Positions 1 through 10,015 of a DNA stretch of 64,000 bases are shown piece by piece. Each line of letters starts with the position of its first letter. The stretch's first letter is position 1. Origin of the DNA: Vombatus ursinus (taxonomy: Eukaryota; Chordata; Mammalia; Diprotodontia; Vombatidae). Location: the NCBI RefSeq assembly GCF_900497805.2, contig NW_020945064.1, positions 7,763,675-7,827,674 on the forward strand, in the 5' to 3' direction. The notes beneath the pieces are model-generated. The model searched no databases. It was not told the DNA's origin and worked only from the letters and a program-made list of their open reading frames with translations. The translations under genes were made by a program, and so were the position numbers.

Positions 1-1250
1 TCAGGGGGAAAGATAATGAGTTATGTTTTGGGCATGATGAGTTTGTGCTGCTTAATGGGACATCAAATTCAAAATGTCCAGTAGGCTGTTTTAAATAAAT
101 ATGATTGTAGCTCAAAAGAGAAAGGGTTAGTTATAGACCTGGGAATCATTTGCATAGAGACAATTGAACCTATGGGAGCTGATAAGATAACCAATCAAGA
201 TATAGAGAGAAAAGAGAAGTCCTAGGACAGAGTCTTGGGGGACATGCACATTAAGAAGACTTGACAAGGATGAAAAGTCATCAAGGGAGATGGAAAAAGA
301 GCTGTCAGACAGGTAAGAGAACCAAGAGAGAGCCATGTCACAAAAACTTAGAGAGGAGAAAATGTCTAGTAGGAGGAGTTGATTAATACTATCAAATTAC
401 TGCAGAGAAATCAAGAAAGATGAACAATGTTAAAAGACCATTAGATATGACAACAGATCATTGGTAACTTTGGACAGAGTTGTTTTTAGTTGAATGATGA
501 GGTCAGAAGGTAGACTTCAGCAGGTTTGGAAGAGAGTGATAGGGGAAGTCAAGGCACCAAATGCAGATGACTGGCTTTTTCAAGGAGTTTAGCAGAGAAT
601 ATAAAGAAAGATATAGAATGATAGCTAGAGAGGATAGTAAGATCAAATGAGGGACTATTGGGGATGAGGGAGACATGGGTATGTTTGTAGGCATCAGAAA
701 AAAGTTAGATAGAGACTGAAGATTAATGAGGGTGGGGCAGGGAAGGAAGGGGAAGGGGGGCCATCTGCTAGACAAGATGGGGAAGGGATCAAAAATGCAG
801 GTAATTAGTTTGGCTTTGGCAAGCAGAAGAGCACCTTTTCATCGGAGACTAGAGTGAAGGAGGAGATAGTGGGGGGTGATGTCAGAGAGGTGTGAGATCA
901 GAAGAACGGTAGAAGAGAGTTCCTGCTGGTTGATCTTAGTGTTTTTCGCAAAGTATGAAGTGAGGTCTTTAGCTGAAAGAGTTGGAGGAACTGGTGTAAA
1001 GGGAAGTCTGAAGAGAGATGAGAAGGTTAGGAATAGCTTCTATGGGGAGTGGGATGGAGAATCAGTTAGAGAGAAGTAGAAGGATTGCCTTGCTGCACTG
1101 AGGTCCCAGTTAAGATTAGATAACATAAATGGAGGGGACCCAGTTAGCATGGTTTTGTGATTTTCTCCAGTTCCACTCAGAAGCATATAGATAGGAGTGA
1201 GGAAGGCAAAGGGTGGGACTAATCCACTGCTTGGCAAGGTATGACTGGTG
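1..1250 (-). mobile_element. L2 LINE, reverse-transcriptase fragment (runs off the left edge)
   Basis: Three minus-strand peptides lie in L2 ORF2 order. The 1040-1267 frame contains MLSNLNWDLSAARQSFYFSL. The 503-775 frame reads like the L2 reverse-transcriptase fingers (SSRWPPFP...INLQSLS...). The 127-336 frame reads ALSWFSYLSDSSFS, then QDSVLGLLFSLY, then YANDSQVY. The last matches the catalytic YADD box with the first Asp replaced by Asn. Frames are broken between the blocks, so the copy is dead. It would continue 3' beyond base 1. L2 is an ancient CR1-clade non-LTR retrotransposon. The family call is secure; the exact 5' limit near 1,250 is not. Confidence 0.85.
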
Positions 1251-1369
1251 ATAGAATAAGAGGGCAAGACTCCATGATCTGGTCACAACCCCATGTTCAT
1301 TCACTTATGCCCTGCTGCCATCATTTTATTTCCCCTACTCTACATCTCACAGTATTCCTCTCTCTCCCA

Positions 1370-1485
1370 GTTCCTAGAAGGCTCTGCCTCCTCATTTTTG
1401 CCTCTTAAAATGCTTGGCTCTCGTTAGGGTTCCATACCTGGGCCACCTCCTCCAGGAGGCCTCTCCTGATTTTGAAGTGACAAAA
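1370..1485 (+). mobile_element. L2 LINE 3' fragment
   Basis: The run from 'gcctcctcatttttgcctct' to 'ggcctctcctgatt' matches the end of the L2 coding region (the 'tccaggaagcctttcctgatt' block). It has no preserved tail. It lies next to the antisense L2 but in the opposite orientation, so it is a separate insertion. Confidence 0.6.
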
Positions 1486-1729
1486 AAAATCGAAGACAGA
1501 GCCCTACAGCCTAAGGCAAATGAAGGGATGTACAATTATCTTCATTAAGAAATTTAGGAAAAAAAACCTATGAGTCCAATTACTTAGAATCGATTGTATT
1601 GTATTCTTTGCCCGTTGTTTCACATCTTCCCAACAGAACCCACCCCTTGGGCAAAATTATCCTACAGGTGATAGTTCTGAGCAGCTCATGTTAATAAGGT
1701 GACATTGGATGTTTGACCCAAAGCATCAT
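1486..1729. other. unassigned, non-coding
   Basis: I see no repeat or reading frame. The stretch is AT-rich with short A runs near 1,482 and 1,560. Confidence 0.5.
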
Positions 1730-1885
1730 GTTCCTTATACTATGCTTTGCTGCTCTCATTGACGAGAAATTTGAATTTCAGAGAGAGGAAGTGACTTCTC
1801 CAAAGTCACACAGTGACTTAAACCTAGTTCTGCTGCCTCCTGGTTCATAGCTCCATTGTACTACCCTCCAGCTATCCCTTCACTA
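1730..1885 (-). mobile_element. MIR SINE
   Basis: An antisense MIR core is visible: 'gaggaagtgacttctccaaa' followed by 'gtcacacagtgacttaaacc'. It is strongly diverged, as expected for an old copy. Confidence 0.65.
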
Positions 1886-1889
1886 TTTC

Positions 1890-2062
1890 CTTTTACACAC
1901 TTTCTATGTGAACTTGGACGAGTCATTTAACCTTCGTCTTCACTTTTCCTCAACTGTCAAATGGAGATATTAATAGCAATTACTTCACAGAGTTGTGAGG
2001 ATCCAAATGAGATATTTGTAAAGCACTTATCTCAATGGCTGACACATAGTAGGTGCTTAATA
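1890..2062 (+). mobile_element. MIR/THER1-type CORE-SINE with L2-like tail
   Basis: Core and 3' half are present: 'tgtgaacttggacgagtcat', 'caactgtcaaatggagatat', 'gttgtgaggatccaaatgag' and 'tttgtaaagcactt'. It ends in the 'acatagtaggtgcttaataa' tail shared by MIR-type SINEs and L2. Confidence 0.7.
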
Positions 2063-2345
2063 AGTGCTGGTTCACTTCCTCCCCTCCTTTCCTCCTCTTA
2101 TGTCTTCTTTTTGAGAGCACTTTTTGCCTTTCTTTGTATCTCCAAACACCTAGCTCAGTACCTGGTGCTTAGTACGTGCTTAGTAAATGCTTTTTCCCCT
2201 TCCTCCCTCTGTCTTCCATCTCCCTCTTTCCTCCTTTTAATGTCTCTTCCTTGAAAGCAGCTGTCTTTTGCCTTTCTTTGTATCACCAGCACTTGGCTCA
2301 TTATCTGACACCTAGTAGGCACTTAGTAAATACTTATTAACTGAC
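2063..2345 (+). mobile_element. two L2 LINE 3' ends in tandem
   Basis: Two successive L2 tails are seen. The first ends 'cttagtacgtgcttagtaaa' near 2,170-2,190. The second has 'ctttctttgtatcaccagca' and ends 'ttagtaaatacttattaact' near 2,340. Both are heavily 5' truncated. The spacing of about 150 bases could be a local duplication or two insertions. Confidence 0.7.
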
Positions 2346-2699
2346 CATATGACTCTTATACACCCATGGCCTCCAAAATACCCAGTGATATCATGTTACT
2401 CCATCTCTCCTATCACCAGATTGGAGTTAGAAGGGACCTCACAGGTCATAGCGCTGCCTTTCCTTCAGGAACATGACTTGAAAAAGATGACACCTGGAGA
2501 AGGGAACCTTAAGGAAGGGCTGAAGAAAGACAAGAATTACTAATGATGAAATTTCAGGCATTAGCTTTGGAGGTATTTTAGAATAGCCTTGAATGGTGTC
2601 CCTCAAATCATATTATCTAGGGAGTGACCTAGTTGTCCTATGCCCAAGATCACACCTGCTTTCATCACCACTATAGGCTCCTTGAAGACAGAAACTGTC
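2346..2699. other. mostly unassigned, with MIR and L2 scraps
   Basis: A short MIR-like piece ('ggagttagaagggacctcac') lies near 2,424-2,443 and an L2-like scrap ('ggctccttgaagacagaaac') near 2,676-2,695. The remainder is unrecognised and non-coding. Confidence 0.45.
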
Positions 2700-2875
2700 A
2701 TCAAGAGGCAACATGATGCAGCATTAGACTGAGAATCAGGACCCGAGTTCAAGTTCCAGTTCTGCCACTGACTAGTTGTAGGACCTTGGACAAGTCACTT
2801 GCCCTACTAGAGTTGCAGTTGGCTCATCTGTAAAATGAAGAGGTAGGACTAGATGCACCCAAGTTCTAGAGTCCT
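2700..2875 (+). mobile_element. MIR SINE
   Basis: A nearly full-length sense MIR: 'gagaatcaggacccgagttc' (the region of the RNA polymerase III B box), 'accttggacaagtcacttgc' (core) and 'tcatctgtaaaatgaagagg'. Confidence 0.8.
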
Positions 2876-2989
2876 AAGTCTAATTCTCCCTTCATTTCCA
2901 TCTGACCCCAATTTAATTTACAAATCTGTTTCTCTGGCCATTTCTTTTTTTCCTGGTTTAGTGAAAGCAGGCTTTAACAAAGGCTCGCC

Positions 2990-3216
2990 TTTCTCTAGCC
3001 CTTTAAGGTTCTCAAAGCACTTTCCTTACAACCCCATGAGGTAAGTAGTGTAAGTATTATTATTCTAATTTTACAAATTAAGAAATATGGGTCCAGAGAT
3101 GTTAAGTGATTTACCCACAGCCACACAGTTAGGTAATCTTTGAGCTGGAATTCAAACTCAGGTCATCTGATCTCAAATCTAATTCTCTTTCTTCCATACC
3201 ATGCTAGGGGCCACCC
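2990..3216 (-). mobile_element. MIR/THER1-type SINE
   Basis: Antisense copy: 'ggttctcaaagcactttcct' is the reversed 3' end, followed by 'accccatgaggtaagtagtg', 'gttaagtgatttacccacag' (core) and 'ttcaaactcaggtcatctga'. Confidence 0.75.
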
Positions 3217-3926
3217 CATTCTCACTTTCTTTGGTTATACAAATATCTTTTGAATTTCCATAGTACGGAACACTGCTAAGGGCTCATGGTCAGCACTTTA
3301 ATGCCTACTCGCTCAACCAAATCAAAAGACTGCCTGATAATTTCAGGTTCACTGGGTAACGTGGCTGGCCCATACTGGAGCTCAGAGGAAATTGATTGCT
3401 GAAGATGAACATGAAGAGTACAATCAGCAATGACTGACATTGGACTTGGGAGGAAGACCTTTTCATGCGTCTACCCCTCCAGGATGTGCAATATTGCCAA
3501 GCCAATCCCTTTCAGATGCTGCAATGAAACTTTTGCTGGGCTATCAAACCTTAATCAAAACCAGGGCTTGGTGTAATTGGCAGCTGAGTGTGTAGTCATG
3601 CTAGTTGCTGTAGTTTTCACAAGAGTCTTTGTGTTGGAGCGAAAATATTCTCAGATGGGCTCTGTGGTATTGACTGTCACTCAAGGAAAACCTGCTACTG
3701 AAGCTTCACTAAGGTCTTATATGGTCTCTGCATTCCAAAATCTTGTGGTCCTGTCTACAGTTTTACTGTTACATTGTGTAACCAAAGTCTGGACAGCAAG
3801 ATTTTACTATTGGAAACATCTGAGCTCCTGTATTAAATCTCATCTTTGCCCAAATAGAGGATTGTAACCTGATTATAACTGCTCTTTGGGTGATTTTATC
3901 ATATCATTTTCCCTCGAGCACTTTTC
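3217..3926. other. unassigned single-copy-looking stretch
   Basis: I find no known repeat. A 96-codon plus-strand frame (3,577-3,867) encodes a Val/Leu-rich peptide starting MAAECVVMLVAVVFTRVFVL. It has no domain I recognise, no convincing splice signals and no related second frame. It may be a chance frame, an unknown repeat, or part of an old processed pseudogene. I favour chance. Confidence 0.4.
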
Positions 3927-4135
3927 TTAGAGTCATAAAATGTCAAATTCAGAAGGGGCCCTAGAAGCATAGAATGTTTGAACAGAGAATGTCAGAGCTA
4001 TGGGGGACTTTAGAACAGAAAGTATCAGAGCTCAAAGGGACCTTTGAATACAGAATGTCAGAGCTGGGAGGGGCCTTAGAATACAGAATGTCAGAGCTAG
4101 AAAGACCCTTAGAACATAACATGCCAGGGCTGGGA
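3927..4135 (+). repeat. minisatellite of about 34 bp, about 6 units
   Basis: Head-to-tail degenerate copies of 'ccttagaatacagaatgtca' + 'gagctgggagggg' are present. The phrase 'agaatgtcagagct' recurs at about 33-35-base spacing between 3,987 and 4,100. The block passes directly into an antisense MIR, whose 5' end has the same wording ('agagctggaagggacctta'), so it probably arose by expansion of a MIR segment. A related, longer array lies at 59.0-59.7 kb. Confidence 0.75.
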
Positions 4136-4290
4136 TGGTCTAGTCCCAACTCCTTCATTTTTTTTACGTAGGAAAATTGAGGCACAGTTGGGGCAAGCAC
4201 TTTGCCCAAAGCCCCAGGACAGGTATGGAACAGAGTGGGGAGTAGCACTCATGTCTTCTGACTCTTAGACTAACGTTCTTTCCAGTAAAC
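4136..4290 (-). mobile_element. MIR SINE carrying the minisatellite
   Basis: The antisense MIR body follows the tandem units: 'ggaaaattgaggcacagttg', 'ggcaagcactttgcccaaag', then 'gactcttagactaacgttct'. Confidence 0.65.
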
Positions 4291-5089
4291 CCATTTGTCT
4301 TCCACAAATTGGCCAATGACCGTGATTTAATGTGTTTCAAGACCATCTATAGATCAGACAGGTGCAGAAATGAACCACCAGCCCAGCTGGGCGGGCTCTT
4401 TGCCACCGTGTTAACATTACAACTGGCTAATTGACTCATCTCTCACTTTTCAGCCAGCTATGCTGGAATCATGCATTGATCATAGGCATTAACAAAGTCC
4501 TAACTGCAAAATGAGATGTGAGTGCCAGTTCATTCTTTTCTTGAGCAGGGGCCAGTGTTGTCTTGAAAATAATCTTAAGGCATTATAAATTTGTGAGCTG
4601 TCATCATCAACACCACCAGCATCATTATTATCACCATCATTTTCTTTATAAAAGTGCAAGCATGAAACCGAGAGAAAATAACTCAATCCTCAGGAGGGTG
4701 GATTGCATATCAATGAGATGACCTCAGCTGGCCCTGGATTTTTCACACAGCCAAGTCAATCTATTAGGCTCTGAAGACCAAGGTGTCCAAGCAAAGTGTT
4801 CTAGTTGCTATAACAACCTGTTTTATCTGCTTTCTCAATGGTATTTGGAGTCCAGGATCTGGGGTTTGGAAATGGATAGGGTAGCATAATAACAGAAGGG
4901 TTTAAATCAATTGACAACCTTTTCCCTCTAGCTCCTGAAGCAGTTCAATAAAAAAAGAAAAAAGAAAAAAAGAAACTGTGAAAGGAAATTATATCCTGGT
5001 TAAGAAAAAAAAAAGAAAACAACCCAAAAACAATAAACACAGAGCAATTGACTAGAAATGTCCCGAAATAACTTTTAAAAAGTTATTTA
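4291..5089. other. unassigned, repeat-poor
   Basis: No gene or known repeat is seen over about 800 bases, apart from a short trinucleotide-like 'atcatcaacaccaccagcatcat' region near 4,605-4,640 and A-rich runs at 4,950-5,035. An unrecognised regulatory element cannot be excluded. Confidence 0.45.
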
Positions 5090-5213
5090 GGGGCAGTTAA
5101 GTAGCGCAGTGTATGAGCACCAGGGACAACCTGAGTTCAAATCCAGCCTCAGATACTTACTAGCTGTGTGATCCTGGGCAAGTCACTTAACCCTGATTGC
5201 CCCCCCCCAAAAA
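5090..5213 (+). mobile_element. WSINE1-like tRNA-derived SINE
   Basis: The head 'ggggcagttaagtagcgcag' and B-box-like 'gagttcaaatccagcctcag' are followed by 'gggcaagtcacttaaccctg' and a C-run plus oligo(A) tail at 5,200-5,213. The short form without MAR1 3' sequence is typical of the WSINE1 family of Australian marsupials. Confidence 0.8.
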
Positions 5214-5244
5214 AAAGAATTACTGTAAGTCTTTTGTTACAAGA

Positions 5245-5505
5245 TTGAAGTTTAGAGAAAGCCAATAGGACACAGAAGAAAAAACACCAGACAGGAAGCT
5301 AGGAGGTCTGGGTTCCAGTCCTATTTCCGCTGTCTACGAGCTGAGCACCAAGACTCAGTTTTCTTATCCATGAAATGAGAGCCATAATAGTGCTTGCTGC
5401 CTATACTCCAGTGTTGAGGTTGTGAAGATCAAACTGCCAATGTATATGAAAGCACTTTGTAACTATAAATCAGTGTGAGATCTTCTTTACCTAGAGGCAG
5501 TTTGA
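5245..5505 (+). mobile_element. MIR/THER1-type CORE-SINE
   Basis: Sense copy: 'aggaggtctgggttccagtc', 'ttcttatccatgaaatgaga', 'ataatagtgcttgctgccta' and 'gaaagcactttgtaactata'. The core is diverged more than in the next element. Confidence 0.7.
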
Positions 5506-5509
5506 CTTA

Positions 5510-5775
5510 GTGGCAGTTAGGTGGAACAGTGGATAGAATGCTGGTTTTGAAGTCAAGAAGACCAAAATTCAAATTCAACCTTGGATACTTCTTAGATTTA
5601 TGATCCTGGCCACATCATTTAACTTCTGTCTGGATCAGTTTTCTCATCTGTGAAATGGGAATGATAATAACAGTGCCTATCTCCTGAGATTGTTGTGAGG
5701 ATGAAATAAGTAAAATTTGTGAAGTGCTTAGTACAGTATGTGGCACATAGTACGTGCTTAATAATTGTTTGTTTC
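5510..5775 (+). mobile_element. THER1-type CORE-SINE
   Basis: Near full-length: 'tggcagttaggtggaacagt' head, 'tctcatctgtgaaatgggaa', 'gagattgttgtgaggatgaa' and an L2-like end 'catagtacgtgcttaataat'. Confidence 0.8.
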
Positions 5776-5784
5776 CTTCCTAGT

Positions 5785-5900
5785 GGAGAAAATGGTGGGC
5801 TTGGAATTGAGAAGATCTGGGTTTGAATTCTGCCTCTGAACTTACTGATAGCATGCCCTTGGACAAGTTGCTTAATCTGTCCATGACTCAGAGGACTTGT
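5785..5900 (+). mobile_element. MIR SINE 5' half
   Basis: 'gaattgagaagatctgggtt' and 'ttggacaagttgcttaatct' mark a sense MIR truncated after the core. Confidence 0.6.
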
Positions 5901-5935
5901 CTTCTAAGTCACAGAGAGTTAACATCTGTTTAGGT

Positions 5936-6171
5936 CAAGGGTTCTTAACCTTTTTTGTGTATGTCCTGGACACCCTTGGTAGTCTGGTAAAGCCTATGGA
6001 ACTCTTCTCAGAATAATGTTTTTAAATGCATAAAATAAAATACTTAGAATTACAAAGGACACTAATGATATTTAAAGAGTTATTGACATATTTTAAAAAT
6101 AAACAGACACCCCCTGAAACCTATCAATAGACCCCTACAGGGGTCTGTGGATCCTAGATAAAGAACTTCTG
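5936..6171 (+). mobile_element. hAT-like non-autonomous DNA transposon (MITE), about 236 bp
   Basis: Terminal inverted repeats are visible: the left end starts 'caagggttcttaacc' and the right end finishes 'ataaagaacttctg'. Inside are 'tcagaataatgtttttaaat' and 'gcataaaataaaatactta', also found in the copies at 45.3, 59.1 and 60.6 kb. The ends resemble mammalian MER5/Charlie hAT elements. No transposase is encoded. The class is inferred from the ends. Confidence 0.7.
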
Positions 6172-6555
6172 GCTTGGGCAGAGTGAGTCTTTGGAATTCC
6201 ACATTGAGATTCCCCTTTGCTGACCAAGTCACACACACATTATTATTATCATTATTTTATATATATTATTGTTATATAATTTAATAACATAGTAAGCATG
6301 TTTAATAGTTTCTAATAGCAAAGATATTGACAGTAACAGTAAAAAGATTAATGGCAAGAAGGAGTAAGGAAGGCTGTCCAGAACTTGACCAAGTGGGAAC
6401 ATTTCCCTTGGCCACTGAAGCATGGGAAGCACCTAAAGGAAAGATACGTGGTCAGTTGTTTCTGAGCATATTCAGAGAGACCTGGAATCTCTTACAGTGC
6501 TGATCTTGGACAGCTATGGACAAAAGGCCATCAATGTCATTCCAAAATGGAACCC
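6172..6555. other. unassigned, AT-rich
   Basis: An AT-rich patch (6,238-6,300) sits in otherwise unrecognised sequence with no coding potential. Confidence 0.5.
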
Positions 6556-6655
6556 AAACTACTACTTGGTAGACCAGCATCCTCTGGTCCTCAGCTTTCT
6601 TACCTGTCAGTGAGGAGCTTGGACTATAGGGTCCTTCCAACTCTTAGTCTAAGGA
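6556..6655 (+). mobile_element. MIR SINE 3' tail
   Basis: 'ctcagctttcttacctgtca' and 'ccttccaactcttagtctaa' match the end of MIR copies whose tail reads '..ccttccagctctaaatct'. Confidence 0.6.
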
Positions 6656-6984
6656 GCAACAGCTGGGGAATCTTTCTGACATAGAAGCTATAGAGCACGC
6701 AATCATCAGAGACCTTTCCCACCCCAACCATATATTGAGCCCAGGCCTATGCAGTGCCAGAGCTAGGTTGGATGATTCTCTAGGGGAATTGGATCAGTGA
6801 AGATACCCAGTTTAGATCATGTAGTTCTCCAGTAAGGGGCCTCATCCCTATTCTCATTCAGAAACACTTCATGGATTGCCATGGTGATACCGTGTTCTTG
6901 TAGGTGCAAGCACAATTTCGGCATGAATGAGCCAGATAATTGCTATCTTCCTACGCTTTACTTTGCCACTGTCGATGCAGTCTT
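6656..6984. other. unassigned
   Basis: I see no repeat, gene or simple sequence. Confidence 0.45.
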
Positions 6985-7165
6985 ATTGGAGGGATTGTCA
7001 GAGATCTGGGGCTAGAAAAGGCCCAAGAGGTTCATCTAGTCCAAGCTTTTTCTTTTCTAGACAATGAAACTGAGGCCCAGAGACACATGAATAGTAAATG
7101 TCAGAGGTGGGATGTGAACCCATGTCCCCTAATTCCAGAGGCCATCGTACTAAGGAATTTTCTGG
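6985..7165 (-). mobile_element. MIR SINE
   Basis: Well-preserved antisense copy: 'ggttcatctagtccaagctt', 'gacaatgaaactgaggccca' and 'gtgggatgtgaacccatgtc'. Confidence 0.8.
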
Positions 7166-8274
7166 CTAACCCTAATTTTGTTTCCTATAGTGAGTTGTCT
7201 CTTTCAACAAAGAATGGGCCATGTCATCAAAATGATATTGGATATTCATGGCCTACTGTTTTTCCTTTGAGTACTCTGTAATGAGGAATATTCCTTAATA
7301 GCCCCAGGAATAGACTGATATATGGAACTCTTCCCTTTGCCCCTTTGCCCCAAAAAGGGAACCACACACTCATTGCCAGTATGACCATTATGAAGTCACT
7401 TCCCGCTCTGGCTTTAGTTTCTTTTCTTTTTTTTTCTTCGTAAAATAAAGCAGTTGGATTAAATGATCTTTTTGTACCTTTCCCCTAAAATTCAACCCTG
7501 TTCTTTCTGCCTTATCATCTTCCTCCTCTCTAGCTCATGCTGACATTAACCATGAATACGAAGTACCATACGAAACTCACCATGTTTACTTAAACAATCC
7601 CCTTTGCTGGGCTACATCCTCCGTCGGGGTTGAGGAACCTGAAACCTGATTGGCTAAAGATTCCCTTGCTCGTGGATCACAAAACCTTGACACCTCATCA
7701 CAGAGTACCAGAGCGGAAATCCCTCTGGCCCAGCCCAACCAGCGAGAATTACAGAGTAGAACAAAATGGCCCAAGAAATACAGTCCAGGCTTCCAGGAAC
7801 ACCCGTGTGAGGAGAAGCAGGCTGGGAAAATTTCCTGAGTCAGAAGAACTTTAGCCCTAAACCAAACACTCGGGCACCAAAGAACTTAATTAAATGGAAG
7901 GAGAAAAAGTTTAAGCAAATACCTGGAGGCAAGCTGAAAGGGTTGCAAACATGTCTGAGGAACTGATAACTACAAGAGCAGACAGCAGGAAAGGAAGTTG
8001 AGATGGAGGAGGTCTCCAAGCGAGGAGAGATGGGCAAAGAATCCGGGAGAAGAGAGGAAGTTGATGCTGGTGTGTAATGCTAACGACCCACTGGAAAGAG
8101 ATGTTGAGAGGAGGTCACCCGTGGATTCTGGAGACCACAGGAGCTGGACCAGGTTGTCCAATTTCCAAAGTCTAGTGGGTTTGCAGGAGAAAATTCTTGG
8201 AAAGTTTTATTTGTTCATTTCAATTTTATTGTGGCTAGGCACAAGTGGAGGAGAGGGTGGTGATGGACAATGGG
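7166..8274. other. largely unassigned, with one MIR remnant
   Basis: A sense MIR remnant lies at about 7,380-7,500 ('gaagtcacttcccgctctgg' ... 'gttggattaaatgatctttt'). The rest, especially 7,500-8,270, shows no family I know. It is purine-rich at 7,960-8,060 and carries only short overlapping frames on both strands without domain content. Confidence 0.45.
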
Positions 8275-8420
8275 ACGATAGTATTATTATTACTATTAAT
8301 AGTGTAATAATGTAACAATATATAATATATTTTAATGATATAATAATGTAACAAATTATATTTACACAAAACAATATTATCATCCCTATTGTTTATCTGT
8401 GCAATAATAACAATAATCAC
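8275..8420. repeat. AT-rich low-complexity tract
   Basis: Degenerate 'aataat'/'attatt' sequence, including 'gtattattattactattaat'. It is of simple-sequence origin. Confidence 0.75.
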
Positions 8421-8434
8421 TCACATACATGAGC

Positions 8435-8560
8435 ATTTATTCAATTAGAAAAGAATTTATTAAATGCCTATTATATACACGTATACAAGCACAAAAATTA
8501 AATAGTCCCTGCCCTCAAGGAACTTGTATTCTATTGCACTGGTGACTTTATTGGTAAAGG
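8435..8560 (-). mobile_element. L2 LINE 3' end
   Basis: The reversed L2 tail 'tttattaaatgcctattata' is followed by 'agtccctgccctcaaggaac'. Confidence 0.75.
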
Positions 8561-8574
8561 GAGTTCCCAGAAGA

Positions 8575-8770
8575 AACTCCCTCTATCTAGCTAGGTAGGT
8601 CAGCACTTTCTCTACAACTTATGGTCTTAGAGAATCACCTAGGGCACTGAGGGGTTTAGTTACTTTCCCAGTGTTATACTTCATGTAAGTGTCAGAGGCT
8701 AGATTTGAACCCAGGTTATTGTGGCTGTGAGGCCAGCTCCCTATCCACTATACCTCACTGCCTTCTATTA
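8575..8770 (-). mobile_element. extended MIR-type SINE
   Basis: Antisense copy: 'caacttatggtcttagagaa', 'ctagggcactgaggggttta', 'agtgtcagaggctagatttg' and 'tatccactatacctcactgc'. The 'cttagagaatcacctagggc' block is shared with the copies at 24.9 and 60.3 kb and marks a longer MIR variant. Confidence 0.7.
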
Positions 8771-8810
8771 GTAAATACTCCTGAAAAGTTTACTTGCTTT
8801 ACGTGTTCAT

Positions 8811-9312
8811 TAACTGATAAACGGCTGAAAAAATTGCAGTGCAAAATTATAATGGAATATTTCTGTGCTGGTGGAAATTATCACCATGATAAAGACAGAG
8901 AATCGTGGAAAGACTTGACATGGAAAGACATGAACTGATACAAGTTGAAGTAAACAGAACCAGGAAAACATCGTACCTATGGACCACAGCACTGTCTATG
9001 GAAAGAATCACAATTACAAAACAATCAAAACTGCACGTTGTGAAACTAGAAAGAACTTGGCTCCAAAAATGAGTTAGGAGAAGACAAACCCTGGAGCCTT
9101 GCTCCTTTGGAAAGGTGGCAGTCCATGGGTATGGATCATAGCAAATAATGTCAGTTTTTTTAATATGTTGATTTTTAATGATTTTTTTTCTCCTCCTCTC
9201 TTTCAAGGGCTTGTCATAAAGGGTGGTTTTGTGAAGGGAAAGTGAGGATAATACAGGGGGAAATCTAGGTAATATAAAAACAAAAAATCAATAAAAATTT
9301 ACTTTTAAAAAT
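8811..9312 (+). mobile_element. old L1 LINE 3' end
   Basis: 'aacggctgaaaaaattgcag' through 'taatggaatatttctgtgct' translates to an L1 ORF2 C-terminal MEYFCA..N block, and 'aagttgaagtaaacagaacc' follows as in the younger copies at 38 and 46 kb. A 3' UTR with 'gaaatctaggtaatataaaa' ends in A-rich sequence near 9,300. It is 5' truncated and much older than the 38-kb copy. Confidence 0.7.
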
Positions 9313-9374
9313 ATCTACTTATCCTATTCCAGATTCTGGGGGATTCAGTGCTATTCTACTTGGGCAAGTCACTA

Positions 9375-9560
9375 TCCACTACTGCAGGGGTAGTGTGGTG
9401 GACAGGACAGCCAAGTCAAGAGGAGTTGGGCTCAAATGGTGCTTTACTTACCTACTGCGTCACCCTAGACAAGTTAACCTCCAAAAGCCTGTTTTTTCAT
9501 CTGAAAAATATATGGGTTGCTCTAGATGGTCTATGAGGTTCTTTCTAGGATCCGATGACC
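9375..9560 (+). mobile_element. MIR SINE
   Basis: Sense copy with 'agttgggctcaaatggtgct', 'ctagacaagttaacctccaa' and the tail 'ctagatggtctatgaggttc'. Confidence 0.65.
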
Positions 9561-9664
9561 TAATACTTACATGACCTTATACTTTGTATTGTTGGTGATT
9601 CTTGGTGTATAATAGGCTGCTACTGAGACCATTGTGGGGAGTGGGGTAGGAGTAGGTGGGGAAA

Positions 9665-9927
9665 AGGGACAAGCATTCATTAAACATCTGCTATGTATTA
9701 GGGACTGTGCCACGCACTTTACAATTATTATCTCATTTGATCCTTATAGCCACCCTGAGAGGTTAATTGCTATTATTATCCCAATTTTACAGTTGAAGAA
9801 ATGGAAGCAAACAAAAGTTAAGTGACTTGCCCAGGATCACACAGCTAGTAAGTATCTGAGGCTGGATTTGAACTCAAGTCTTTCTGGCTCTAGGCCTAGT
9901 GTTCTGTGGTCTTGTGCCACCTGCCTA
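9665..9927 (-). mobile_element. MIR/THER1-type SINE with L2-like end
   Basis: Full antisense order is visible: 'caagcattcattaaacatct', 'attatctcatttgatcctta', 'attatcccaattttacagtt', 'gtgacttgcccaggatcaca', 'ggctggatttgaactcaagt'. Confidence 0.8.
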
Positions 9928-10015
9928 GGCAAATATTTATTAAGTGTTCACCATGTACAAAGTCTTGTACTGACACAATGGCTGTCCTTGACCTTGATGA
10001 CCTTCCAGTCTATGA
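9928..10015 (-). mobile_element. L2 LINE 3' fragment
   Basis: 'aaatatttattaagtgttca' continuing to 'gaccttccagtctatgag' matches a reversed, diverged L2 tail. Confidence 0.55.

Noticed and set aside
2063-2345. Possible recent tandem duplication of an L2 tail
   Set aside because: The two tails differ at many positions, so separate old insertions explain them equally well.
5090-5213. tRNA-like A and B boxes in many short repeats, possible tRNA genes
   Set aside because: These are the tRNA-derived heads of WSINE1, MAR1 and MIR SINEs. None can be folded by eye into a complete cloverleaf with an anticodon arm and acceptor stem.
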